Source: CAIKLP01 sp965279595 (GTDB taxonomy: Bacteria > Bacteroidota > Bacteroidia > Sphingobacteriales > Sphingobacteriaceae). From it: DNA of 64,000 bases. The stretch lies in the NCBI GenBank assembly GCA_965279595.1, contig OZ257246.1:2480001-2544000 (forward strand), in the 5' to 3' direction. Below are positions 8,567-16,569 of the stretch, piece after piece. The position numbers were made by a program, and so were the translations under genes. The stretch's first letter is position 1. Every line of letters begins with the position of its first letter. The notes under the pieces were generated by a model. That model made no database searches, had not been told where the DNA came from, and saw only the letters and a program-made list of their open reading frames with translations.

Positions 8567-9703
8567 TTATATACTTTTTATTAATTCTGAATAAATGGAA
8601 GCTGAGGATATATTTTTCATGCAAATATTATCTCCATTGCAAGGTAATTTATCTGTTAAATGGACACATGGAGAGCAACCTATAGATAAATAAATTGCTT
8701 GATTAGATTCATTCACTTTGATTAGAGTTTCAGGTTTTGTTGGGCCCCAAATAGAAAGCGTAGGAACATTTATTTTATTTGCTATGTGTAAGGGAGCACT
8801 ATCAATAGTTAGTAAAATCTTACATTTAAAATATAAAAAATCGTAATATTCTTTAAAACTAAATTTGTTTATGGTATTTACAATTCTATCATGATAAACC
8901 AAATCGATGTATTTATTTATAAAATTTGAAACTTCCATATAATCTGAAGGTGCACCTAAAAATGCAATTTGATAACTTGTTTCGTCTAGAATCTTTTTCA
9001 CTATTTGAGCTAAAATATCATTTGGTATTTTTCTTTCAATGCTTAATTCTGAACATGTATTATTTATTGCAATAAAAGAGTAATTTTTACCTTTTTCTCT
9101 TTTCGGAAAATCATCGAATGAAAAACTAGAAGTGGGTTCTGCACCCATTTGTGACACAATTCTTTTATAATTTTCTTCAACTACAGTAAATTGATTAAAA
9201 TAAGTGTGATGCGTATTTAATTCATCTCGAAAAGAAACTTCATTCAAATAGAATCCAAATCTATTAACAGCACAAGTAAGCAATGTAAAAACAGTTGTTA
9301 ATTTAGAATAAACCTCCAAATCTAAAACCCATAATTTTTTAATTCTCCAAGTTTTAAATAATATTAAAAATGATTGCTTAATTAATTGGAAGATGTTTGA
9401 ATCATCTACCTCCCAAATCTCATCAAATAAATTAAGTGGCTCAATACCTGGTTTTAAGGAGTCTTTACAAACAAGAATCATTTTTGCATTTGGATACTTT
9501 TTCTTTAAACACAATAAAGAATCGGAAGCAATGAACATACTACCTAATCCCAAAATCTTTATTACTAAAATAGCATTTGGTTCTTTTTTTATATCATGAT
9601 TTCTCCTCAATAAAAACCCAAAAACTTTAGCAAAAAAAATAAAGAAATAAGCTATTGGTTTACCAATAATATTATCAATTGTTTGTTTAGATGCTAAATT
9701 CAT
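8567..9703 (-). CDS. Glycosyltransferase family 9 (heptosyltransferase-like)
   Basis: The 378-residue two-Rossmann GT-B protein has AILVIKILGLGSMFIASDSL at the N-terminal glycine loop. The C-terminal donor-site block LSIWGPTKPETLIKV is followed by a cysteine cluster CSPCVHLTDKLPCNGDNIC typical of GT9. GT9 enzymes add heptose or similar sugars to lipopolysaccharide core at the cytoplasmic membrane face. The ATG at 9701-9703 shares a base with the TAA of the CoA-transferase B gene, so translation may be coupled although the functions look unrelated. It belongs to the glycan gene trio at 6.3-9.7 kb. Confidence 0.82.
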   Translation of the reverse strand: MNLASKQTIDNIIGKPIAYFFIFFAKVFGFLLRRNHDIKKEPNAILVIKILGLGSMFIASDSLLCLKKKYPNAKMILVCKDSLKPGIEPLNLFDEIWEVDDSNIFQLIKQSFLILFKTWRIKKLWVLDLEVYSKLTTVFTLLTCAVNRFGFYLNEVSFRDELNTHHTYFNQFTVVEENYKRIVSQMGAEPTSSFSFDDFPKREKGKNYSFIAINNTCSELSIERKIPNDILAQIVKKILDETSYQIAFLGAPSDYMEVSNFINKYIDLVYHDRIVNTINKFSFKEYYDFLYFKCKILLTIDSAPLHIANKINVPTLSIWGPTKPETLIKVNESNQAIYLSIGCSPCVHLTDKLPCNGDNICMKNISSASIYSELIKSI

Positions 9704-10362
9704 TATACTAATTGCATCTCCATTATTTCACCTTCAATAATCAATTTACCTTCAGTAGCTTTTTGTATTTCCTCTACGGTCACACCTGGTGCACGTTCCA
9801 ATAATTTAAACCCTCCATCTTTTAATACTTCTAATACCGCAAGCTCCGTTACAATTTTTTTCACACAATGCACTCCGGTGAGAGGTAGCGAACAAGATTT
9901 TAATAATTTAGATTCTCCAGCTTTATTGACATGCTGCATGGCAACTATTATATTTTGTGCAGAAGCAACTAAATCCATAGCTCCTCCCATACCTTTCACC
10001 ATCTTGCCTGGAATTTTCCAATTAGCAATATCACCATGTTCCGAAACTTCCATTGCTCCCAATATAGTAAGATCAACCTTTTGCGCTCTTATCATTCCAA
10101 AACTCATTGCTGAATCAAAAATTGATGAGCCTGGTAAAGTAGTGATGGTTTGTTTACCTGCATTAATTAAATCAGCATCTTCTTCACCCTCCATTGGAAA
10201 TGGACCCATACCCAACAACCCATTTTCTGATTGAAGTACCACACTAATTCCTTCTGGAATATAATTAGCCACTAGTGTTGGAATACCAATGCCTAAGTTT
10301 ACATACATTCCATCTTTTACTTCTTGTGCAATACGTTTTGCGATTCCGTTTTTATCTAACAT
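9703..10362 (-). CDS. scoB: 3-oxoacid CoA-transferase, subunit B
   Basis: The 219-residue protein has the subunit-B signature VNLGIGIPTLVANY and the catalytic-glutamate motif SENGLLGMGP; the glutamate forms the CoA thioester. With subunit A it activates acetoacetate using succinyl-CoA, allowing ketone-body or leucine-derived acetoacetate use in the cytoplasm. The A gene lies upstream at 10946-11644, but a 0.58-kb four-helix-bundle cassette separates the two, whereas these genes normally abut. An HMG-CoA lyase, which makes acetoacetate, is encoded 6 kb away. Confidence 0.93.
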   Translation of the reverse strand: MLDKNGIAKRIAQEVKDGMYVNLGIGIPTLVANYIPEGISVVLQSENGLLGMGPFPMEGEEDADLINAGKQTITTLPGSSIFDSAMSFGMIRAQKVDLTILGAMEVSEHGDIANWKIPGKMVKGMGGAMDLVASAQNIIVAMQHVNKAGESKLLKSCSLPLTGVHCVKKIVTELAVLEVLKDGGFKLLERAPGVTVEEIQKATEGKLIIEGEIMEMQLV

Positions 10363-10367
10363 TTTTT

Positions 10368-10393
10368 TTAATGTGTTGATTTGTTAATGTGTT
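10368..10393 (+). repeat. Left 26-bp perfect inverted repeat of the four-helix cassette
   Basis: The 26 bases are the exact reverse complement of 10920-10945. This copy begins 5 nt beyond the scoB start codon. It is built from the TTAATGTGTTGAT-type motif seen elsewhere in the window. Confidence 0.85.
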
Positions 10394-10442
10394 GATGTGT
10401 TAATTTGCCTACTATCTTTCTTAATATGTTAATAAGTTGATG

Positions 10443-10494
10443 TGTTAATGAGATTATGTGTTGATGTGTTAATTAACACATTATCTCATTAACA
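10443..10494. repeat. Inverted repeat/hairpin after the four-helix gene, with nested palindrome
   Basis: Arms 10444-10462 and 10475-10493 are complementary at 18 of 19 positions around a 12-nt loop. A perfect 18-bp palindrome, ATGTGTTAATTAACACAT at 10464-10481, overlaps the loop and right arm, so two mutually exclusive folds exist. It could terminate the upstream gene or be a recombination/processing site. Confidence 0.7.
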
Positions 10495-10496
10495 AA

Positions 10497-10841
10497 TTAA
10501 CCCCGTTTATTTTTCATAGTCGTAATAATACGATTTGTAATTTTGGCTATCTCTAAAATTAATTTTTTATGTTCATTCAAATCGTATTTATGATAACATT
10601 TATCAATCAACTCTAACCAATACTCTGTTTCTTTTATTTCTTTAGCAGCTATTTTAAACTTATGAATAAAGTCAGCTCTACTTTCTGAATTTTGTGCTTC
10701 TCTTATATTTGCTCCAATGGAAGTTCCTGATTTTAGTAATTGATTCGCTATTATATATTTTTTGTCATTATTTAATTCATCACATAACTTTACAATGCTT
10801 ACGGCAAATTCCATTGTTTTATTTAATATCAGATTCCCCAT
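10497..10841 (-). CDS. Four-helix-bundle protein of the S23/IVP (Avd-like) family
   Basis: The 114-residue all-helical protein has the family pattern from FAVSIVKLCDELN through LLKSGTSIGANIREAQNSES to FIHKFKIAAKEIKETEYWL. This family was first seen in 23S rRNA intervening sequences and includes the Avd accessory protein of diversity-generating retroelements. No rRNA, reverse transcriptase or template/variable repeat is nearby here. Members form pentameric barrels with a basic surface and may bind nucleic acid; a cellular role for orphan copies is not established. It sits alone between scoA and scoB, bounded by inverted repeats. Confidence 0.88.
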   Translation of the reverse strand: MGNLILNKTMEFAVSIVKLCDELNNDKKYIIANQLLKSGTSIGANIREAQNSESRADFIHKFKIAAKEIKETEYWLELIDKCYHKYDLNEHKKLILEIAKITNRIITTMKNKRG

Positions 10842-10919
10842 TATTTGAAATTATTTCTAACTCAAATAATAAAATCAAGATTATTTGCACAACTGCATTA
10901 CTACAACATTCTCCAAATT

Positions 10920-10945
10920 AACACATTAACAAATCAACACATTAA
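10920..10945 (+). repeat. Right 26-bp perfect inverted repeat of the four-helix cassette
   Basis: It begins AACACATTAACAAATCAACA and is the exact reverse complement of 10368-10393. Its last base abuts the TAG stop codon of scoA (10946-10948 on the minus strand). Confidence 0.85.
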
Positions 10946-11644
10946 CTAATTAATCCGAACCGTCCTCTGCTCAATCCTCTTCTCATAATCTTTCCCTTCA
11001 AAAATTCTATGAACATAAATTCCTGGAGTATGAATTTGATCAGGGTCGAGTTCGCCGGCTGCTACTAAAATTTCTACTTCTGCAATGGTAATTTTTCCAG
11101 CCATGGCCATTACTGGATTAAAATTTCGAGCTGTTGATTTATAAATAAGATTTCCAGCAGTATCACCTTTCCAAGCTTTTACAATTGCAAAGTCTGAATC
11201 AAAAGCATATTCCATTAAATATTCTTTTCCATTAAACTCACGGGTTTCTTTTCCAATAGCTACTTCCGTTCCAACACCAGCGGGTGTATAGATTACCGGC
11301 ATCCCATAACCAGATGCCATACATCTAGTGGCTAATGTGCCTTGGGGAATCAATTCAACTTCCAATTCTCCACTTAATAATTGTCTTTCAAACTCCGCAT
11401 TTTCACCAACATAAGAAGAAATCATTTTTTTTACTTGACGCTGTTGAAGCATCAATCCAATTCCAAAATCATCTACTCCAGCATTATTAGATATACAAGT
11501 AAGGTTATTTACTTTTTTTGATACCAAAGCAGCAATGCAATTTTCTGGAATTCCACATAATCCAAATCCTCCCAACATTATCGTCATTCCATCGTTTATA
11601 TCATGGATTGCTGTTTCCGCATCCTTTACTACTTTATTAATCAT
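10946..11644 (-). CDS. scoA: 3-oxoacid CoA-transferase, subunit A
   Basis: The 232-residue protein contains the CoA-transferase family I signature GGFGLCGIPENCIAAL near residue 24-39 and the SNNAG block that follows. It pairs with scoB to move CoA from succinyl-CoA to acetoacetate. The gene starts 50 nt from the divergent secreted amidase gene, leaving a short shared promoter region. Its stop codon touches the right repeat of the four-helix cassette, so the transcript must cross that element to reach scoB. Confidence 0.93.
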   Translation of the reverse strand: MINKVVKDAETAIHDINDGMTIMLGGFGLCGIPENCIAALVSKKVNNLTCISNNAGVDDFGIGLMLQQRQVKKMISSYVGENAEFERQLLSGELEVELIPQGTLATRCMASGYGMPVIYTPAGVGTEVAIGKETREFNGKEYLMEYAFDSDFAIVKAWKGDTAGNLIYKSTARNFNPVMAMAGKITIAEVEILVAAGELDPDQIHTPGIYVHRIFEGKDYEKRIEQRTVRIN

Positions 11645-11754
11645 AGTTCAAAATTTGTTTTAAATATATTGAAAAGTATAATATCAGCCATATAATGCAA
11701 AGAAAAAAAGAAAATCGTAAATTGCATACAAATATTACCAATAGCTGGCTTATA

Positions 11755-13095
11755 ATGACTTTTAAAATTCCCCAAGTATTGCTTTTAATTATCCTTCTAG
11801 GAGCATTTCAAACATTGTTTGCTCAAGAGGGCCCTATTACCATCATTGAAAAAAAAGGAGATTATTACAAAGCAATCGAATTCAATGTCAAACCGAATAC
11901 TTTTTATTCTTCCATAAATATAAATTTCAAAGCCAGTAGTGTTAATTTGGAAGTAGCACAAAGTAATATTTTTGAGAAAGCTTATTTACTTCTAGGTGGT
12001 ATTCAAAAATTTGAACTTGCTAAAGATGCACATCAATCAGAAGTAATCGAAAATTTACCAAATAGAAATAGTCAACAATCATCTGCATTATACATAGCAA
12101 ATCAACCTTTTGAATTTATCAGTTTTTATAGTGGCAATTTGCAAGGAAAAATTCGAATGAACCTTTTATATGCTTCCCCATTAAAGCTTGATAAATTGGT
12201 CAGCTCGAAAAAAAAAAGTCCAGTCGATTGCAGCGAAGAACCCCAAGCCATTGATCAATCGATATGGAGAACGGGTTTACCGGAGCCTACAGGAATACCT
12301 CTGGTCTCTCAAGTAAAGCATGTAATTCTTCATCATGCTGCTGGCTCAAATACTGCTACAAATTATACTGACATTGTAAGAAATTATTATTTACTACATA
12401 CCCAAACCAATGGTTGGGATGATATTGGATATAATTATTTAGTTGCACAAAATGGTGATATTTACAATGGAAGAGATGGTGATACCTTAGGTGATGACAA
12501 TATTATTGGTGCTCATATGTGTGCAAGAAATACCAATACTATGGGCATTTGCTTATTAGGCAACTATGAGAAAACCGGATTCTTTCCAACAGACACCTCT
12601 CTAAAATCAGTTGAACAAATTATTACTTGGAAATTATTTAAAGAACAACTCAATCCTTTTGATAGTTCTTTACATCCTGTTGCTGCACCAGTTCATTATT
12701 TAGGAGTTATTGCAGGACATAAAGATGGTTGTAACCCAGGATATACAGAGTGTCCGGGCATTGACTATTACAACATTATTTACAATACTATTAAACAAGA
12801 TGTAGCTGCACAATTGGCGAATTGTATCCCACAAGGAATAGAAGATGATAGATTAAATGAAATAAAAATTTATCCAAATCCAATTCAAAATGGATTATTA
12901 AAAATAGAATCAGAAGAACCAATTACTAAAATAGAATTGTTAAATATTTTAGGTCAAAAGATATTATTGATTGAAAAAAAATCAGGCTCAAATAATGTCG
13001 AAATAAATATGACTAAATTTCAAAATGGAAGTTATATTTTATTAATTCAATTAGAATCAGGTCAAGTTTATCGAAGAATTGAAAAACAGGAATAA
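11755..13095 (+). CDS. T9SS-exported N-acetylmuramoyl-L-alanine amidase (PGRP/amidase_2)
   Basis: Starting at the ATG at 11755 gives a clean signal peptide (MTFKIPQVLLLIILLGAFQ, then TLFAQ); the ATG at 11695 would add 20 charged residues and is less likely. After a 170-residue beta-rich domain comes an amidase_2/PGRP domain. It includes VILHHAAGSNTA, NGDIYNGRDGDTLG and the zinc-side block GHKDGCNPGYTECPG. The last 75 residues are a type IX secretion sorting domain (IKIYPNPIQNG, LNILGQKILL, GSYILLIQLESGQ). It should cleave peptide stems from muramic acid outside the cell, perhaps attacking other bacteria. Confidence 0.88.
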   Translation: MTFKIPQVLLLIILLGAFQTLFAQEGPITIIEKKGDYYKAIEFNVKPNTFYSSININFKASSVNLEVAQSNIFEKAYLLLGGIQKFELAKDAHQSEVIENLPNRNSQQSSALYIANQPFEFISFYSGNLQGKIRMNLLYASPLKLDKLVSSKKKSPVDCSEEPQAIDQSIWRTGLPEPTGIPLVSQVKHVILHHAAGSNTATNYTDIVRNYYLLHTQTNGWDDIGYNYLVAQNGDIYNGRDGDTLGDDNIIGAHMCARNTNTMGICLLGNYEKTGFFPTDTSLKSVEQIITWKLFKEQLNPFDSSLHPVAAPVHYLGVIAGHKDGCNPGYTECPGIDYYNIIYNTIKQDVAAQLANCIPQGIEDDRLNEIKIYPNPIQNGLLKIESEEPITKIELLNILGQKILLIEKKSGSNNVEINMTKFQNGSYILLIQLESGQVYRRIEKQE

Positions 13096-13097
13096 AA

Positions 13098-15476
13098 TTA
13101 TTTTAATTGAACAATTGTAATTCCATCTCCACCAAACTCAACGTGTTCGCTATTTACAGACTCTACGGCATTATATTTTTTCAGAAACTCTCTAATTAAT
13201 TTTCTAAGAATTCCATCTCCTTTGCCATGCAATATTCTGATGGTATGAAAATTCATCATGATGGCTTTATCCAAAAATTTCTCAACTTCCATCAAAGCTT
13301 CTTCACCCCTTGCTCCTCTTAAATCAATTTGTGGTTGAAATTGCGATGCACTTTCATTGAGCATGTTTGAATAAGAAGAAGTGTTTTGTGATTTTTTCAC
13401 CCGACTATCAGTCAATTGTAATTCACTAATTGCAACCCAAGTACGGATATCTCCCATAGCCAGTTCAGCTTTGCTCTTCTGAATACTCAAAACCTCTGCA
13501 ACTAGTTGACTTGCTTCATGAATTACCCAATCTCCTATTTTAATTTTCTCTTTAGTTTTTTTGGAATCTTTAGATGAAGGTTTTACTTCCTCTTCCACTT
13601 TCAAAATCACTTCTACTTCTTTTTCGAATTGATCACGAATTTTTTTGGTTGCAGCCTTTTCTGCATTTACATTTTTAATATCCGCTATGGTATTCTCCAC
13701 TAATTTATTGGCTGATTTAATTAATTTTTCAGCTTCTTGTTTCGCCTCTTTTAATAATTTCTTTTTATTCTCAGTTAAATAATCATTAAGTTTTTGATTC
13801 TCTTGAATTAATGAATTAGCCTTTCTAGATTGAGTTTCAAGCGATATCCTTGCATCGTCCATTGTTTTTTTATCTCGCTCTAAATCTGCTAAAAGTGTAT
13901 CTACTCTTTTTTGTTGATGACCTACTTTTTGTTTGGCAATATTGAGCACATTGCTTGGTAATCCAATTTTTTGTGCAATTTCAAAAGCATAGGAACTACC
14001 TGGTTGCCCTATTTTTAATTGATAAAATGGAACCATTTCTAAATTATCAAAAAGCATAGATGCGTTTTGTATTCCATCAGTTATGTTCGCAAAAATTTTC
14101 AAATTGGAATAATGCGTGGTAATTACCCCCCTTACCTTTTTCTTATTTAATACCTCCAATACCGCTTCAGCAATGGGCCCTCCGAATTTTGGGTCAGTTC
14201 CTGTTCCGAATTCATCAATCAAAACGAGTGTATGTGGATTAGCATTTTCAACAAAAAATTTCATGTGAGCTAAATGAGCACTATAGGTACTTAAGTCACT
14301 CTCCAAAGATTGGTCATCACCAATGTCTACAAATATTTTCTTCATCAATCCAAATTCGGAATAAGAAGAAGCTGGAATCAATAATCCAAATTGTAACATC
14401 AATTGTAATAGTCCAATGGTTTTCAAAGCCACTGATTTACCTCCAGCATTCGGACCGGAGATTAATAAGATATGATTCTCTTCTGTTAGTTCTGCGTTTA
14501 GAGGAACTACTTTTTTCTGATGTTCTTTGAAAGATAAGTATAGTAAGGGATGTCGAGCATTGATAACTTTTAAAACTGCCTCTTTTTTTAGAATAGGCAT
14601 TTCAGCTTCAATACTATTCGCAAATCGAGCCTTGGCTCTTATAAAATCAATGATTGTCAATAATTGATGGTAGTTCAAAAGCAATGGAAGGTACGGTCGG
14701 ATTTGATCTGTCAACGCAATGAGAATGCGAATAATTTCTCTACGTTTAGCATATTCTAAATCCCTAACTTTATTATTTAATTCAAATACTTCTGCAGGTT
14801 CAATAAAAACTGTTTGCCCTGTAGAAGATTCATCCAAAATAATGCCTTTTACTTTTCGCTTGTATTCTGCTAATAAGGGAATCGCTAATCTGCCTTCACG
14901 AACTGTTAATTGACCATCAGCTGTAAACCCGTCCTTCTGTAATTCTTTGAATAATTGATTAATTCTTTTCCTTGCTTCTGATTCAGTGTGGGCTATATCA
15001 GCATAAATGATAGCCAACTCTTTACTTGCATTTCCTTTCATCTTTCCTTTTGAATCTATTACAGATTCAATGGTTTTAGTCAAACTTTTATCTACTTCAA
15101 CTTGTGCTAAAAGCAATTCCAAGTTTGGGTAAACACCTTGTCTGATTTTAAAAAATTCAATGCAAGAAAATACGGTGTGAAGTGCCGCATTTACTTTGAA
15201 AAATTCTTCTTCAGTTAAATAAGCACCTTCTACCCTTACTCTGCTTAGAATTGATTTTAAATCGATAAAATTATCGGAAGGAAAAAAATCACCTGAGTTG
15301 AGCAAAGACTTAAATTCATTGGTTTGTAGCAAGAGTTTGGAAAGCAAATCAAAATTGCTAATGAATTGCATTTTTTCAACCAATTGAATTCCCATAGGAC
15401 TTAAACATTCCTGTTTAATCTTCTCTCTGATTTCTTCAAAACCCAGTTTTATTAAAAGCTGTTCGGGGTAGAGCAT
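13098..15476 (-). CDS. mutS2: Endonuclease MutS2
   Basis: The 792-residue protein has MutS-like core and clamp helices. Its ABC-type ATPase has Walker A GPNAGGKSVALKTIG near residue 340 and Walker B region HTLVLIDEFGTGTDP. A long coiled coil covers about 520-630. A C-terminal Smr nuclease domain (IDLRGARGEEALMEVE, IRILHGKGDGILR) lies near 715-792. MutS2 acts on recombination intermediates and, in some bacteria, on collided ribosomes. It is two bases downstream of the DUF4296 lipoprotein gene and converges with the amidase gene three bases away. All diagnostic parts are intact. Confidence 0.95.
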   Translation of the reverse strand: MLYPEQLLIKLGFEEIREKIKQECLSPMGIQLVEKMQFISNFDLLSKLLLQTNEFKSLLNSGDFFPSDNFIDLKSILSRVRVEGAYLTEEEFFKVNAALHTVFSCIEFFKIRQGVYPNLELLLAQVEVDKSLTKTIESVIDSKGKMKGNASKELAIIYADIAHTESEARKRINQLFKELQKDGFTADGQLTVREGRLAIPLLAEYKRKVKGIILDESSTGQTVFIEPAEVFELNNKVRDLEYAKRREIIRILIALTDQIRPYLPLLLNYHQLLTIIDFIRAKARFANSIEAEMPILKKEAVLKVINARHPLLYLSFKEHQKKVVPLNAELTEENHILLISGPNAGGKSVALKTIGLLQLMLQFGLLIPASSYSEFGLMKKIFVDIGDDQSLESDLSTYSAHLAHMKFFVENANPHTLVLIDEFGTGTDPKFGGPIAEAVLEVLNKKKVRGVITTHYSNLKIFANITDGIQNASMLFDNLEMVPFYQLKIGQPGSSYAFEIAQKIGLPSNVLNIAKQKVGHQQKRVDTLLADLERDKKTMDDARISLETQSRKANSLIQENQKLNDYLTENKKKLLKEAKQEAEKLIKSANKLVENTIADIKNVNAEKAATKKIRDQFEKEVEVILKVEEEVKPSSKDSKKTKEKIKIGDWVIHEASQLVAEVLSIQKSKAELAMGDIRTWVAISELQLTDSRVKKSQNTSSYSNMLNESASQFQPQIDLRGARGEEALMEVEKFLDKAIMMNFHTIRILHGKGDGILRKLIREFLKKYNAVESVNSEHVEFGGDGITIVQLK

Positions 15477-15477
15477 A

Positions 15478-15819
15478 TTATTTATTTTTCAATTGCTCTG
15501 CTTCTTTCTTGCTCATTTCTTCCGTCATTTTTGAATAAATATCCTCCAATAACTTAGGATGATTGCTATAAAAAAGCATACTCTCTTTAAATTGAGCATC
15601 CGAAACATGATATTTTTCTTCAATAAAACGGTAATAGTTCACTACTGTTTTATTCAAAGTGTCGTTCGTTAGTGTTCTTGCTCCTGCTTCAGCAATGTGT
15701 ATATCCATTAAAACAAACATCATGGTGTCCTTTGGGATGATATTCGAAGGGATACTTTCTGTTCCGTTGGAACAAGCAGAAAATAATAAAACCAAAACAA
15801 AGAAATAATACTTTAACAT
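15478..15819 (-). CDS. DUF4296 lipoprotein
   Basis: With the ATG at 15819 the protein is 113 residues and begins with a lipoprotein signal (MLKYYFFVLVLLFSACSNG) whose Cys would be lipidated. A GTG at 15834 would add five residues. The rest fits DUF4296: IIPKDTMMFVLMDIHIAEAGAR and YHVSDAQFKESMLFYS, helical and about the usual size. It precedes mutS2 by two bases and is divergent from yggS. The family's role is unknown; it is predicted to be membrane-anchored in the envelope. Confidence 0.82.
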   Translation of the reverse strand: MLKYYFFVLVLLFSACSNGTESIPSNIIPKDTMMFVLMDIHIAEAGARTLTNDTLNKTVVNYYRFIEEKYHVSDAQFKESMLFYSNHPKLLEDIYSKMTEEMSKKEAEQLKNK

Positions 15820-15842
15820 ATAATCTTTTATCACAATTAATC

Positions 15843-15850
15843 TAAATTTG
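15843..15850 (+). promoter_or_regulatory. -7 promoter box (TAAATTTG) for yggS
   Basis: It matches TAnnTTTG, 17 nt before the yggS ATG; the mRNA leader would be about ten bases. Confidence 0.5.
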
Positions 15851-15867
15851 CATCAAAGGTAAAGATA

Positions 15868-16563
15868 ATGAGCATTGCAGCGAAAATTAATGAATTAAAA
15901 TTGGAATTGACTGGAACCAGTGTAGAATTGATCGCGGTTTCTAAAACAAAGAGCATTGAAGAAATATTAGAGGCTTACCAAGCTGGTCAAAGAGTATTTG
16001 GAGAGAATCAAGTTCAAGAATTGGTTGAAAAACAAGAGCAATTACCCAAAGACATTCAATGGCATTTAATTGGTCATTTACAGAGCAATAAGGTAAAATA
16101 CATTGCTTCATTTATACATTTAATTCATTCAGTTGATAGTTTTAAATTACTGCAAGAAATAAATAAACAAGCACTTAAAAACAATAGGGTTATTGATTGT
16201 TTATTACAAGTATATATTGCTGATGAAGAAACCAAATTTGGATTGGGTTATGATGAGCTAATTGAATTGCTTCGTTCAGAAGAATTAGTAGAGTTGAAAA
16301 ACATCAGAATTGTAGGATTGATGGGCATTGCAACCAATACAGATAAAGAACGCCAAATAAAAGAAGAGTTTAAAGAATTAGTAGTTTTATTTGATGGTAT
16401 TAAACAAAGCTTCTTTAGGAAGGATGACTATTTCAAAGAAAAATCAATAGGGATGTCATCAGATTATAAAATAGCAATTGAATGTGGAAGTACAATGGTT
16501 AGAATTGGTAGTACCATTTTTGGAAATAGAAAAGCCAACTTACCTGATTATAAATTAAACTAA
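15868..16563 (+). CDS. YggS/PLPBP-family pyridoxal-phosphate homeostasis protein
   Basis: The 231-residue TIM-barrel protein has the PLP lysine in LIAVSKTKSIEEI, the signature FGENQVQELVEKQ and WHLIGHLQSNKVKYI. The C-terminal phosphate-binding block is IGMSSDYKIAIECGSTMVRIGSTIFG. It binds PLP and keeps free PLP and amino-acid pools balanced in the cytoplasm; no enzymatic reaction is established. The gene is followed six bases later by HMG-CoA lyase, likely one transcript. Length is normal. Confidence 0.92.
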   Translation: MSIAAKINELKLELTGTSVELIAVSKTKSIEEILEAYQAGQRVFGENQVQELVEKQEQLPKDIQWHLIGHLQSNKVKYIASFIHLIHSVDSFKLLQEINKQALKNNRVIDCLLQVYIADEETKFGLGYDELIELLRSEELVELKNIRIVGLMGIATNTDKERQIKEEFKELVVLFDGIKQSFFRKDDYFKEKSIGMSSDYKIAIECGSTMVRIGSTIFGNRKANLPDYKLN

Positions 16564-16569
16564 ACAAGT

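Larger units (their letters stand above)
10368..10945. mobile_element. Putative four-helix-bundle gene cassette with terminal inverted repeats
   Basis: This 578-bp segment lies exactly between the scoA stop codon (abutting at 10946) and the scoB start codon (10362). Its ends are 26-bp perfect inverted repeats. Inside are one gene (10497-10841) and a 19-bp inverted repeat just past that gene's stop. No transposase is present, so any mobility would need help in trans. Related direct repeats without a gene occur at 51006-51250 and 53480-53537. The element name is an inference; the repeats and location are directly visible. Confidence 0.5.

Noticed and set aside
10368..10945. Diversity-generating retroelement or rRNA intervening sequence around the Avd/S23-like gene
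   Set aside because: No reverse transcriptase, template/variable repeat pair or rRNA sequence is present in the window.
11695..11754. Upstream ATG start for the secreted amidase
   Set aside because: It would put about 20 charged residues before the signal peptide; the ATG at 11755 gives a standard one.
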